Below, piece after piece: positions 13,801 to 26,148 of a stretch of 64,000 bases of DNA. The notes beneath the pieces were generated by a model. It was not told the origin of the DNA. It ran no database searches and saw only the letters and a program-made list of their open reading frames with translations. The stretch is from Erythrocercus mccallii (lineage: Eukaryota; Chordata; Aves; Passeriformes; Dicruridae): contig VZRG01003030.1 in NCBI GenBank assembly GCA_013397435.1, positions 1-64,000 of the forward strand. Direction: 5' to 3'. A program made the position numbers and the translations under genes. Every line of letters begins with the position of its first letter. The stretch's first letter is position 1.

Positions 13801-16800
13801 AATAATACACTGGTTGAAAAGCCATCAGCATTGCTTTATATTCCCAAGCTGGCTGAGAATAGAAACTTTGTGTTTATATTCTTTCTGTTGTGTAGGGCAG
13901 AACTAATCACATCTATATTTTTTCCATAATACAAAACAGGAGGAGCCATAAAGGAGTTTTACCCAATGAGTATGAAGGGGAAAGTAGGAGAAGTCCCTAA
14001 TAGTGAGGGCAAAGGACAGAGGAAAGGGTATCCCAGAAATTCATCAATCTCCTCCACTTGTATAGGCTTTACCCCAGAGAAATTCCGATAGAAATTATGG
14101 ACAGGTCAGCTGGGTAATTCACTGCAAAGTTCTGAGTAGAACACTAAGGAAGAGCTTTTTTCAGAGACAGTTACCCCCCCATGGTTTCCAAAGTCGTTCT
14201 ATTAAAAATATAAATGCTCTCCTGCAAGTGAACATAATTATTTGAAAAATATATCTATTTTGCTTAGGAAAGAAGGAATGCATTGTTGACACAAAACATT
14301 GTTTAAATGCACATTATTCTTCCATATATCTCCCTCTGAGTGGTTTTTTAACAATGGTTCCCATTTTATCAAGTATTACTATCCAAGTCAGTCTTGAGTT
14401 TTATTTAACAGAAAATTCAGCCAAAAGCAGGTATCAATAGCTATCTATAAAAGTCCTAATTCCACAGGAGGGACTAAGACTTTTAACCAAAACAGCTCCT
14501 AGATAATCGGCAGAAGCTTTTTACAGCCTCAAAATCTACTCATATTTTAACATTCCATTCTGTCAAAAAAAAAAAGTAACAAGGTCAAATTGCTTCATCA
14601 GTTGTAGTCAAGCAATGCTAAACAGCTCAGAATTTGGCTCAATTTTAATCAATACAAATAAAGAGCATTACTTGCTTGGAAATTTATTAACCCCAATCAA
14701 TAGATTTTATACAACAGCTGCACAAAATCAGCCAACGATGCAACCTATACAGAACACTGCAAATATTTGCTCATTGGGAAATTACTGTTGTTTCCTCTTC
14801 TCCTTCCAAAAGATAACAATATTGCAAAACACGATGGAGCCAAGTATTCCAATGCTAAAGGTGCACCAGTTGTGTGTACACAGCAGATTACTGGACACTC
14901 CAAAATTGAGAGGGAATCAGTTCCAGATGTTTTCTACTGATTAAATTCAGCCCAAGCAAGGTTAAGCAAATGACAAGCAGCTGCTTTTCCTTTTTGCCAT
15001 AGTCATGAAAAATGCCTTAGAGTTCTGACTGACTCTAACTGGCAGACAGTGGGTGCACCACCTTTTTTTCCTGAGTTTTCATGATTAAAAGAGACTGTGA
15101 ACAACCTCCATAGCAGCTAACTCTTTCCACCTCCAGTCTGTCAGGTTTTATGCAGATAAAAATTAAAAGGAAGAAGCTCAAACAAAAACATTCGTTTGAA
15201 ACGCCCCAGTGATGTAAATTCTAAACCAGACCACCTCTCACTGCACAATACTGCTGTCTCCTGAATAAGTCAGAATGGAACAAAAGAATTATTAAGGTGT
15301 CACTAAACCAGGCCATGGCTCAGTGCAACACTGGCATCACCTTTATGACCCATCACTTCATTTCAAACAGGGCAGAAACACTTTTTACCATGCTACAGAG
15401 GTTGTCACAAAGCTTTACTTCTTAAGTTTGTCTCCTGTGTATCCTCAGCCATTCAGAGGTTTTTTCACACCTGATGGGATTAAACTGAAATAAAGACATT
15501 GTGTGTTTGTATCCTTAAACAAATTGACAGGTCAGATTTTCCATCTCAGCATTTATGCTGAGCAGGGCAAGGAAGCATTTCCAAAGCACAGAAGTTCCAA
15601 ATTCTTTTCCAAGGCAAATATTCCCATGGAGTTGTGGAAAGATCTGGGAAGAACAGCACGCACCCCTGTATATCCAAATTATTTCCCAAGCAGTGTCTGG
15701 GACTGCAAAGAGCTTGCTGTGTAAAGAGATACATCAAGCAAAGTAAATTGTTTAGAGGTGGCTACACCTGGCTACTTCAACAGGGAGCAAAACCAAAATA
15801 AAGGGAACACTCAGTCTGTTCTTCTCTATTTTTCAACTAAGGGTTATCATATATGGACACAGCCCCCTCCAAAGAACCAGTGTTTATTTTGCTTCTAATT
15901 ATAGAATCTTTTCAGCATTCCCAGCTGACATACAACAGAAATAAGCAAAATACATGCTTTCAAGACATTAATTCACTTTGATAAAGTATATTTAAGGCAT
16001 AGTAAAAGTGTATTTACTACTTCACCATCCAAATAAAACCAGTTTAAAAGTCTGTAAATTTTTAGACATGATGCCCTCATCTCCCACAATAATATTTTGT
16101 TATTTCCATCGTAAAAAAACCCCAAATTTTTGTGCCTAAAATGTAGCTTTACATTTTAGATTAAATCACATCTTTTCCTCACAGAGCATTCACTACATCT
16201 CCTGCAAAAAATCAGCTTTTCTTGCAAAAGCTGCCATCCCTGATTACCACTCTTTGTTTGTGCTGAGGATAAACAACAAGACCCATGTTTGACTAATTGC
16301 ATTCTCCACTTCTGTAATGCTGTGTCAGTCTAAAAACACTCCATAAACAATTAGGACTCACAAAATCTCCGTGACAGAGACAAGATCTATATTCATGTAA
16401 CAGATGATGCAACCCAAGCACAGTGAGTTAATTGTCTGCCCAAGAATCAGTAACAGAACCCAGAACTTCAACCCTCCCTCCTCAGCAGGGGATGAGCCTT
16501 GGACATCCAGCCTCAACACCAGCACAAGGATTCCAGCAGAGCCTACCAGGATGTGTTAGAACTTTGTCACTGCCTTAGATCCTCACTTTTAATCCATTTC
16601 TTTTCTGGAAAAGGGTTTGAGACAACAGCTGCAAATTTTGGGCTTTTTTTACAAAGCCAGTACACACAAACAAAAATAAAAGCAATAAGTTATCCTTATG
16701 CTCGTTTATAAGTACCCACTTCTCACCTTCAGAAGAAAGGCTCCATGTTGGCTGGAAAATGCCTTCACTTCCATGCAGCCACCAGGAAACTGCAATGGAG

Positions 16801-18689
16801 CCCCACAGCAGCACAGCTGTATGTGTCTCACCACTGGTCTGAATGCTGGTTGGGATTCCCCCCCTCTCCCCGTTTCCCTTTTCTCATCCACTGGATATGT
16901 GCCTTGCAGTTTGAAATTAAATTACTGCAGTTTAAAGTTTGGGCATTTTAGACCACAATGTTCCATTTTCACACTGGAGTGAGACTGTTGCTATCTCCCT
17001 GAAACTTAGCAAAAGATGGAATTCTTAAGTGGCCATAGTGAGAAAAATCCAAGCTGTGTAGCACATCCTTATCTGTGCTTTTAAGAGCACATCCCAGAGA
17101 CTGCTTTGCCAGACAACCTTAATTTGTATATTAGTTGCTCATTCCCTGCTGCACAAGCTGCTGGACAATTTTTAATATTACAGGAAGTTGACTAATAAGA
17201 AAAATCATGGTCTTGACCAGGGTTTACTCCCTCCATAAAGAGGGAGACCTTAAATCTCAATTTCCCTCTTTTCCTACTCTCTCCAAGGCTGCCGTTGCTT
17301 CCCCAAAATAGTTTGGGCCACCTGACCCCAGGCAGGGCAAGTGCAGCAAAGCTGTCCTGGCTCCTTGGAGCCCAACACATCCCTCAGGACCATGCAGGGA
17401 GTTATTTTTTCCACACTGTGGGATCACATCCCATCAGCAGCTGGTTAATAGACTGGGGATCAGGTCAAGCAGCAGCTGGATATCAAAAGTGTGGGGACAG
17501 ATCACTGCAGGGAATTCATGATCCAGGATTAAGGGGGAGACGCAGCAGGAGCATCCCTGCCCTGGGAAAGGCTCCCAGGCTGCCTTCCAGAGCATCCTCA
17601 GCTGCTTCCAGGTCAGTCCCAATTGCATATTGAATAAAAATTTCACTCTAATCAACAGCCTGGAGCACTGATGGGTTCATTTAATAGCACTCAAGGCTAA
17701 ATGTATTTGTCACTTCAAGAGCAAACCTCTGGTAAATGTTCTGTGAAGTATCATATTCCAGCAAGTTTTCATGCACTGTACAGGAGCCTTAACCAGCTTT
17801 CTAGGCTATAATCCAGGTCCTATGTTTATGGACACACACAGCTGATACAGGAAAAGGTGACTAAAATCAGTATTAAGATTGTCTTCTGCTTATCTCCTAT
17901 TTAAAATGCACATTGCCACATCAGAGAAGAAACAAAACCCACTTGATGTGACATGATTGCTCATAACTAATTCATGTTCCCTGTTACTTATTCCCTTCCT
18001 ATTGACTGGTTTGATTTGGGGAAGGTTGTTTTTTTTTAATTTTATTTTTCCTTCTTAAATTCCTACTTCCCTTGGAGCCAAGTTCCAAAACTGAATATAT
18101 CTGGGGTCTGTTCTCACACAAAAGGTGAGGGGAGAGAAAGCTGTTGATGGACAGGGGCTCAGTGCCTTTCTTAATAAAGGGAAGGTTCTATCATCCTCTG
18201 TCAGGGCCCACTCTTGAAATCCAGATCCAAAACTGAAAACACCTCATGGCTGCTCCTAACAGAGGGAAGATTGTACCTCTACTTGTCCCAAGTACCTTTA
18301 GTGCTTATATCCCACTGTACGTATTCATATTCATTAAAAACATCACCCTTTAAGCTCCTCATGCAGTCCCCACACCCTGATTCACCTCCTCAGGTGCTCT
18401 TGCCTGGCTCTTTGGCACTCTGTCTTGAGATGTGCTAAACCCCCACATTCAGGTGCACACAAGCTGCTCCCCCAAACTCCTGGGAGAGTTGACCACACCT
18501 GGGGCTGTCCCATTCCCATCACCCTCATTGACCCCACCTAGGACCACCCCAGCCCATCAGGAATGGGGCCAAAGCAATCACATTCCCCCTCCCTACAGCC
18601 CCACAGCCCTGCACCCGGGGTAAAGGGGAGGGACACAAAAAAGATATTTAGAGGGTGGTCCTTTGTAAAAACACCCTTTTCTTTCTTTT

Positions 18690-19445
18690 TAACACCCTTG
18701 TCTAGTAGAGACATATTTTCACACACACAGGTACTTACACGTAAGGAAGAGCTATATTTCATGTGTCTTAACCTATTTTCACTTAGACCTATTTTCTCTT
18801 AAATCTGTGTAGACACAAGACACATTTACATATACATGAATGTACAACTCATATCTATTCAGCCTCATCTCAATTTACACTTCTGTATCTATTTAGAACT
18901 GTGTCAGCTTACACTTCTGTTTGGATTATATATTAACACTTATTGCATAGAAACTCAATTTAGACCAGACACCTGTTTAGAGTTAAATATTTACACTTCC
19001 ATCTAATTACACATCAACCTGTTTAGGTATCCATACAGCCTTATATATAACCTCTATTGAGATTAAATACATCATCTACTTTTACCCTGCCACGCAAAGC
19101 AAATGTAGGTGGTTCCAGCTGGACAGAAATTTTGTATTTTAAATCATCATCCTGCATCTCAGCAACCTCCTGTCAGTGCTGTCAGTGGCTCTCAGGTTCC
19201 TTCTGATCACTCCCTGACTCCTCACCTGTTTGCTTTGCAAGCCCAGAAGGATAAACCCACCTGGCTTTTCCAATTTTTCCAGTCCTTTCTCTTAAGTTCT
19301 TTATTTGCTCCTCATTGAATTATTTTCCAAGTAATAGCAAATGACACAATTTGTCCTGTCAGTTTTGGCACATTCAGAGTTAATTTTCAGGGGACAGAAA
19401 AAATTGTTAGCTGTTTCCTGACACCATCACTGTATTTACACTTCA
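18690..19445 (+). repeat. Degenerate cluster of TTACACTTC / TTTAGAC motifs
   Basis: TTACACTTC occurs near 18876, 18909, 18990 and 19436, interspersed with tttaga/tttagg motifs (for example near 18893, 18959 and 18976). No regular period is visible, so this may be an eroded tandem array or an unclassified repeat. It follows directly on a C-rich patch at 18.4-18.65 kb. Confidence 0.35.
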
Positions 19446-20870
19446 CTGTTGGTAACTGGGCCAAACTTCCATTCTGCAAAGTTTTTCATCTCAAGTTTCG
19501 GCCAGTAAGGGAAAGCTCACAATTTACCAGAGCATTCTTGCCTTTCCTAATTTTTTGAAAAGTTGTAGACTGGTATATTCAGTAAAGAGCCCCCATGTCT
19601 CCCAGGTTTTTCTGCACTGGATTAGCACTGCTGGTAAATTTACAGGACCTGAGGGAGGAGGCTTCTCTGGCTGCTCTGTCCAGACCTTTCCTGACCTGAC
19701 CCTGATTCAGCTGGGACAGCAATTTCTCTAATTGAGCAGGTGTCTGTCCCTGGTTTTACTTCTGTTTATCTTTGCGTTGCACAACCATGCCTTCGTATCT
19801 ACAGCAGTTATTTTAGTAGGATGAGATATTTACAACCAAATAATGACAGAGTTTACAGAAATACAGGCTGGGCAGAATATCAGAGGCCTTGAGAAGTGGA
19901 AACGCAGGATGCAGTGTGTGAGTACAGGCAGGAGATAAGAGATGGGGCACAGGCTTGACACTGGAGACCCCACAGCTATAAACAATCCACTAATGGTAAG
20001 TTAAAATAAAAAGCAGTCCTGAAACAGGACAAAACTGGTTATAAGGATAACAGAGAACAAAGAAATTCTATTTCACACACATAAAAGGGAACATAACATG
20101 GTAAATTCTGATGAAACCCGGAGCTGCACAGCAATGAGGAAATATGTCAAAGGGTGTTAAGAAACATTTGTAAGTGACTCCAAGTGGATCCCAGGAGAAA
20201 AAGAAGAAACTGTCACCACAAACATCATATTCCTCCCTGTTAAGGACATGGGATTTCAACAAGCCATTGTGTCCTTCCCCTCTTCCTCCTGCAGCAAATT
20301 ATATCTGGGAACTAAATGACCATAAATACCAGCTAACAGGCAGAATCTTAAAAGCAAGTTTTACAGTTCTAATTGAACTTCAACTATAGTTGCAGCTTTT
20401 CAATTATTAAAAAACCTCAAAACATTGCATTTGATTCTCTTCTGTAACAATTAGATCTAGACTAATTAGGTCAAGACTTCAGTTATTCTAGCACTAAATT
20501 CTAGTTCTTACTTTTGTAATGTGTTCTTACCCTTTTTGATACAGAACACTGAGTACGACAGTTCTTAACCTAGTTCCTACCATACCTTATCTATTAACTC
20601 TAACTTTCCATTCTCGAAACACTTCTCTCTTTTTCCCAACATTTCTCTCTTATTTCATTTCTCTCTTTTTCCCAAGGCTAAGTGAAGAGGTTTTTCCAAT
20701 ACAGATGTCAGGAGAACCCCACAAGGGCCTGCATTTAGTGAGATTCTGCTGATTCCTCAAACATATCAAAAGAAAAACGCAATTACCTTTTGTAGCAGCC
20801 CTGTTGTTACAGGGTAGAAACGAGCTGAGACACAGACTCCTTGTTTATCATAGCATGTAAAGGGTCCTGG

Positions 20871-20876
20871 TTTATT
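20871..20876 (-). promoter_or_regulatory. AATAAA polyadenylation signal of the solo LTR
   Basis: The minus strand reads AGAAATAAACC, followed in U5 by a GT-rich stretch (GAGTCTGTGTCTC) of the kind that supports cleavage. Because the LTR is sense to KCNQ1, it could act as a cryptic intronic poly(A) site. Confidence 0.5.
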
Positions 20877-21070
20877 TCTCTTTACAGCTCAGCCATCCTG
20901 ACTCCAACCATTCCCTGACTCTGGCTGCAGCAGCTCCTGCTGTAGGTTTCCCTTGCAGCCTCTGACTGCAGGCTTTTACCCAGCTCGACTGTGACTGCAG
21001 ACCCAGGCTGAGCTCTCAGCGGTGATTCTCTCCTCAGGATCCACTTCACAGCCTCCCCTTGCCCCCCACT

Positions 21071-21080
21071 CCCTTTTATC
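21071..21080 (-). promoter_or_regulatory. TATA-like box of the solo LTR
   Basis: The minus strand reads GATAAAAGGG, a TATA-type element downstream of two CCAAT motifs and upstream of the polyadenylation signal by about 200 bp. This order is standard for a retroviral U3-R region. Whether it is active is unknown. Confidence 0.5.
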
Positions 21081-21092
21081 ACATTTATCTTT

Positions 21093-21163
21093 ATTGGATA
21101 CAGCTGTAACTCATCAGGGGTCAGCCTCTATTGGGTAATTAACCAGCTGTTACTTATCAGGGG
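21093..21163 (-). repeat. Duplicated U3 element (CCAAT + CAGCTG) in the LTR
   Basis: Two copies of a 20-mer differing at two positions lie 43 bp apart (plus-strand 21101-21120 and 21144-21163; core cagctgt-act-atcagggg). Each is preceded on the plus strand by ATTGG, the complement of CCAAT. Direct repeats of this kind are typical of retroviral enhancers. Confidence 0.7.
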
Positions 21164-21402
21164 CAAGGTCACCTGTATTCCCTTCTCCTACAATTACTGA
21201 CCTCGTCCTCAAGAATAGATTTCTGTGACAGGGCCTTGGATTTTCTTCTTTCCTTCTCTTGCCCTGAGCTTCACACAGCAAGACTATGTATATTCTGGAT
21301 CCCAGAGTAAAAAGTATCAGGGCTGCATCAGTACTGTGAAAGAGCTTACCAAAAACAATTTATCAGGTCAGTTTATAATCTCGCTTTAAAAAGCTGCCTC
21401 TG

Positions 21403-21443
21403 TGTCATTATTAGTCAATATCTCTGTCATTATTAGTCAATAT
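21403..21443. repeat. 22-bp tandem pair
   Basis: The 19-mer tgtcattattagtcaatat occurs at 21403 and again at 21425, giving a direct repeat of period 22. It lies about 200 bp from the solo LTR. Confidence 0.85.
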
Positions 21444-23344
21444 GTTGACTCAAATACAATTTATTTGCTTCTCTAATTTTCTACATTTTGATGTTTTAAC
21501 AGTTATCTGTTATTTTGGCAACAAAACATCTTTTCTACTCATAATTAAGATATTTTCCCCCCACTGCTGTGTTGATTGTTGTCTAGAAAAAGCCTGAGGG
21601 AGCTGCAATCACCTTCCCTTGCTCTGCACTGTTGAGGTCTCTGGGAAGATCTGGTACAAAGTCCCTGCTCAGGTCTGGTCTGACCAGTGATCCAAACCCT
21701 GCTCTTAAATCAGGCACTACAGGAAGTTGAATAAATGCAGAACAAAAATAAATTTTTAAAAACGCAAAAGCTGCTAGATTTAATGAGAAGTAAGAGTGGT
21801 TTTGGCAGAGTTAGTTGTTCTCTTCCTGCACCTCCCCTTGCCCCATCTCCACCCCCAGTCCTGTCATCCACTTTGGCCATGTGAGATAAACCACAGGATT
21901 CACTGGAAGTTCTCATTCAGGGCAGCCAGTGCAACCTGAACCAGTGAAGACTGAAAACTTTCTAGTTTTAAAAAAGGTTTAAAAAGAGGTGTTTCCACAA
22001 TTTTAACACATGGGCAAGTACCATCAGTACAAGTCCTGAACTGACAGACAAATGGAGACGTTAAACAGCTCTACACTGACCACAAATTCTCACTGCAAAG
22101 CCACCACCATCTGCTAAACCCACCTTCTTAAGAGCATGACATTTGTCAGAAGCCTGGTATCTGGATACCTTCTCATGCTAATTTGGTGCATACCTTTATA
22201 TTTATGATTCTCGGACTTACTGACAGTTATGCAGACCCTCAAAAGCTTTGGTGTTTGCTTTATTCTGTTAATTTTGGCCACGTGTTTTTTCTCACCCTTC
22301 TCTCAGCTTGTCAGCACAGGAATCTCTGAATCCACTTCACTTAAGATGTTTGTTTCTTTGTATGTACTGCAGACTGTAATCCATCTACACCAGTAAGGGA
22401 AAGCAGCCTCTTTTCCCAATGGGAAATGCAGTCAGTCTCTGGGAAAAACAGCTCATTTCCAGACAGGTGAATGCTGGAATGTCACCATCCAAAGTGGCAT
22501 TACAGGCAGAATAAATCAACATTAAGACTACTTTATACATTTTATATGAGAGGGATGACAAAGGTAAGGGGGTCAGAGAAAACTGCAGTAACTCTCCCCT
22601 CTCCTGATAAAAAGTTGCTCTTGTGCAGTTTTGCTTTAAACTGTGCATACATCAGCATCCAAGAAACTCCAAAAATCAAACAGAAAAGCACAGTGATAAA
22701 CAGGGAATTTTATTTTTAGCCCAGCAGAGATTTATCACTATGAGAGTCTTGTGACTTTGACAAATCTAACAATAATGAGTTGTGTATACAACCTACAACA
22801 GCTGACAGAGAATAATATATTCCATCTGCTGGAGCTGTCCCAGGAGGCTGACCTTCAAGGTCTAAAAACTTTCAAATTTCTATGATTTTTTTCCCTCCCT
22901 AATAAAAAACACTATGAAACAGCTATTTGGTTCATTTTGGGAAGGATGCATTGTGGTGGAAAGCTGACATTTGAAGAGAAAATGCATCTAGAAAATTCCA
23001 GTTACACCGAAATGCTCTTTCCCTTCTGTATGGATCAGTCTCTGTGACCCGCCACTTGCTCTTGCTCTTGTCATTAACTACAATCTTAATTCTTGAGTTC
23101 CTTCCTTAAACCTTACAGGAACATTAAAGATGTCAGAGGGCTTGCACAAGTCTTATCATGGTGATAACAGACCCTGCTGTAGGTACAAGAGTAGGTACAA
23201 GGATAGGCAAAGTACAGGTAAAGATTGATTTCAGGAATACAGAGAACACTTATGGGTATAATCTCAGGTAAGGACGAAATGACTGAGGGTTTTAAATCAC
23301 TACATGAAAATATTAAATCAGGCACCCTGGTATGAAATAGTTCC

Positions 23345-23425
23345 TTCAAGTTGGGATTTTTTGATCCTTAAGGTCCCATCCAACCCAATCCATTCTATGC
23401 AATGCCATTCTATGACTTGGCATCA
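23345..23425 (+). mobile_element. CR1 LINE 3' tail fragment
   Basis: The sequence has ttgatccttaaggtcccatc, caacccaatccattctatg and a second cattctatg, which are the terminal CR1 3' UTR block and its ATTCTATG octamer repeat. Only the last ~80 bp of the element remains. Confidence 0.85.
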
Positions 23426-25985
23426 CAGTTATTTTCTAGAACTTTCTAAATCTCTATGTTTGTTTTAGTTTTCCCTTTTTAATTTCTTTTGAAATAGCTT
23501 CATTTTGAGAGGTTTGATTTCCAACAAGGAAAATGTTATTGTGGAAGACTTTTGGCCTTTCCCGTTCTGTGAGGATAGACAAGTTCTGAGTGCTACAGAT
23601 CACCTTTCATCAGTCACACCCAGAACCCCATGCACAGTGCAGAGATCAGGAGATATTTTTCTTTTAGGTTATCAAGTTTTTGTTTCAAAACTCTATTTTT
23701 GGTGAATAAAGGTCTTGTTTCTATATTATGCACTATCCAATACATGAGTTTTTTTATTCCACATACACAGAGACCTCTCAGAAACCTTAATGTTGATCCT
23801 CTCTGTTTTCTAAGGTTTCCCTTTTCTCCAGCCTTCTTCATAGAAATAAAGGAAAGCATTTTTGCCCAGCTTGGGAGGATCTGCTGCCGAAGCAAGGCTG
23901 GAGAAAACCAAGAGTAAGATGGGTGGATGTGGATACATGAACAAGATGTCATTAGAAAAATTCTATTTGCATGAGAAAAGGTGTGTTCACATAATGGCAC
24001 TGCTGAATTAAGGCAAATGTCTCCTTCTCCAAGGATACTTGAACTACATTTTTATCTATTTCTGCCCAGAACAAGGAATTTTATCAGTGGGACTATTACT
24101 GTGTTGCCTGTTCTTGACAGGCATTTATTTCAGGCCTTCCTCCAGTCCCTCTCTCACACCTGACCAGAGCAGAGCAGCTGGTTCAAAGAGCTGGTTCAAA
24201 GCAGCAGCTCTGCTCCTCCAGGTCAGCCCTAGAAAAGTGATCTGATTCAGCCTTGCAGTTTGCCATGATCTGCAAGACATCCAGCCCCCAGCAGCAATGA
24301 ATAAAATATTCCACTACAGCAACACTCAAATAGAAGCTGGCATGGCCCTTTTCAATTACCTTTTTTGAATTATGATCCTCTCTGCCTTTTCTACTTTCAG
24401 CTTTTTGAACAGGAAAAAAATGCCCCCATTTACAGGCTTGAAGCCTAGTACTTCCACTTCCCAGTAATAGAAGCCTATTAATTCTGGCAAAGAGAGCTTC
24501 ACTGAGAGAAATCAGGTTTAAACTTTTGAGAGGTGTCAGGAATGTTCAGTCAATTGAGCAACTGACTTGGCCAGCTACACTCCTGGAAGCTTTGCAACAG
24601 AAGGAATGAATCAGGAAAATTAAACTGAGTGTGATTTAACCCTGACAATGGCTAAGGCAAAATGTGAAACAGAATGAAAATTGATAAAATTTAATTGATA
24701 AGGCAATAATATGCATGGCTGTCTCTCAGAATAAGAATAAAATCTACCATCTATAATGGAAGTACAAGAAGAAAACATTCTCAGAAAAAGTGGGGAAAAT
24801 TCTTTCATTTTCCTGTCAGGCAGAAGAAGATAGAGGCTTGTCTCATGACTCTCTTTGCTATGAGACAGAGCTTTGCTCAGATTAACTATGACCATTGAGA
24901 GAACACAGCTTTAGTGAACCAACATACACTGGCAGAGTCCTGAGTGCAGCCAGCAGAGTCCCCAGCATCTTTGTGTCCTCCAGGACTGTTACCAGCTGCT
25001 CAGCACTTTGCTGCTTCCATCCATCACATCACAACACCAAAACAGACTCAGCAAAATCTGCTGCCACGTGGTCAGCAAGGAAAGCTGCTCCAGCCCAATA
25101 AACATGCTGAGAATGAACACAGGATTCTGTTATGAGACGTGTAGTTAAAGCAGAAACTTTTGTTACAAATGTCAGACCCTTCGTGTCCTCTCCCAGAACC
25201 CTAAAAAGCACTGGAAATGCCTCTGGGTATGGAAGAGAACTCAGACTATGAGCTCAAGATGGAGCAGATCCAGAACAGAGTCCCAACCTCATCAGACAAA
25301 GAAAATCAACACAAAAGGAGAAAAATCAGCTTTCCAGAAAACTTTCTTTTATAGTAAACAATACCATTTTATATGGATATTTCCATTACAAACTTAATTT
25401 TATGAAAAGGATTTTACAAACAAAGCAGGTGTGTTAACTCAGCAGTGAAATTCAGACAGTTTCCATGTTGAAATACAACCATTGCTTATATAAACACACA
25501 ATGTTTTAAATGAAGCAAGAGAAAAAAAAAAACACTTATCAAAACCTCTTCGTTGATGTGGGCATAAAAATAGTTGATTTTTCTTACTGCAATTTGTTTG
25601 CACAATGTTTAAGAGGGTGCTGTAAAAAAAGTAGAAATATTTTTCCTGGTTTATTTTTCCTTCCTTCAGAGGCAAAAGGACCTGAGAAACTTTCCATCCA
25701 CCGCTGAAATAATTCAAAAAAGAAGAATAAACAATATATCCAACATCTTACTTGATGGTGAACAAAGAAAGCTCTTTTGATATTCACACCATATAAATTA
25801 AAGTCTCCCTTAAATTAAAATCCCTCTATTTTTGTTATACAACCATCTTTGGTTGGAGGCATCTTGATTTAATCGATTTACTGATTAGCTTAGAACTGTT
25901 TTTTCATAGAACTTTTCCCTTCATCACACTGACTCTTTGTAAATTTGTCTCTTGAAAAGTGATAAACTGAGCATAAGTAAATTAC

Positions 25986-26148
25986 CTTTGGGTTCATCAA
26001 TGTAGAAAGACACATCTTTTTTGTCCTCTGGTTCACCAATGTGATCATAAGTGATCTGGGGAACAGACAAGGAATTTTCTCCTGGGTTTATTACAGGTGC
26101 AGAACTATTCCCACAGCCCAGCTTCCCTTTTCTTCTGTATCTTCTGCC
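25986..26148 (-). CDS. KCNQ1: KCNQ1 exon 10 (variable cytoplasmic A-B linker)
   Basis: Fifty-four codons plus one base, beginning GRRYRRKGKLGCGNSSAPVI and containing NPGENSLSVPQITYDH, then ending near FYIDEPK. The basic cluster (RRYRRKGK) stands where human has KKKKFK, and PGE..L.VP.IT.D matches human PGEKMLTVPHITCD. The remainder is diverged, and the exon is 21 nt longer than the human 142 nt. The first AG after ttctcacag is the only nearby acceptor that keeps the phase. The donor AAAG followed by gtaatt is moderate. Its partial second-half match to human, correct position and correct phase support the call. Confidence 0.88.

Larger units (their letters stand above)
20787..21192 (-). mobile_element. 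Solo LTR of an endogenous retrovirus
   Basis: Read on the minus strand, the ~400 bp block starts TGTAGGAG and ends GCTACA, giving a 5-bp TGTAG/CTACA terminal inverted repeat with TG...CA ends. Inside are a repeated CAGCTG block, CCAAT motifs, a TATA-like GATAAAAG and an AATAAA polyadenylation signal followed by the U5-like GAGTCTGTGTCTCAGCTCG. The heptamer caattac occurs at 20780-20786 and again at 21191-21197, consistent with a target-site duplication although it does not abut both ends cleanly. No internal retroviral genes are present, so it is a solo LTR left by recombination. It lies in the same orientation as KCNQ1 in intron 10. The family name is unknown. Confidence 0.75.
2388..25985 (-). 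other. KCNQ1 intron 10 (23.6 kb)
   Basis: This is the largest complete intron in the window. It contains a CR1 tail near 7750, an A/C-rich low-complexity patch near 7080-7190, a cluster of short TTACACTTC-type repeats near 18.7-19.4 kb, a solo LTR near 20.8-21.2 kb, a 22-bp tandem pair near 21.4 kb and a CR1 tail near 23.35 kb. Somewhat GC-richer, apparently non-repetitive patches occur near 7.4-7.6, 11.3-11.5, 17.3-17.6 and 18.4-18.65 kb. No gene, CpG-dense island or promoter-like segment is visible. In mammals the KCNQ1OT1 promoter/imprinting centre lies in this part of KCNQ1; nothing comparable is seen. Confidence 0.85.
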
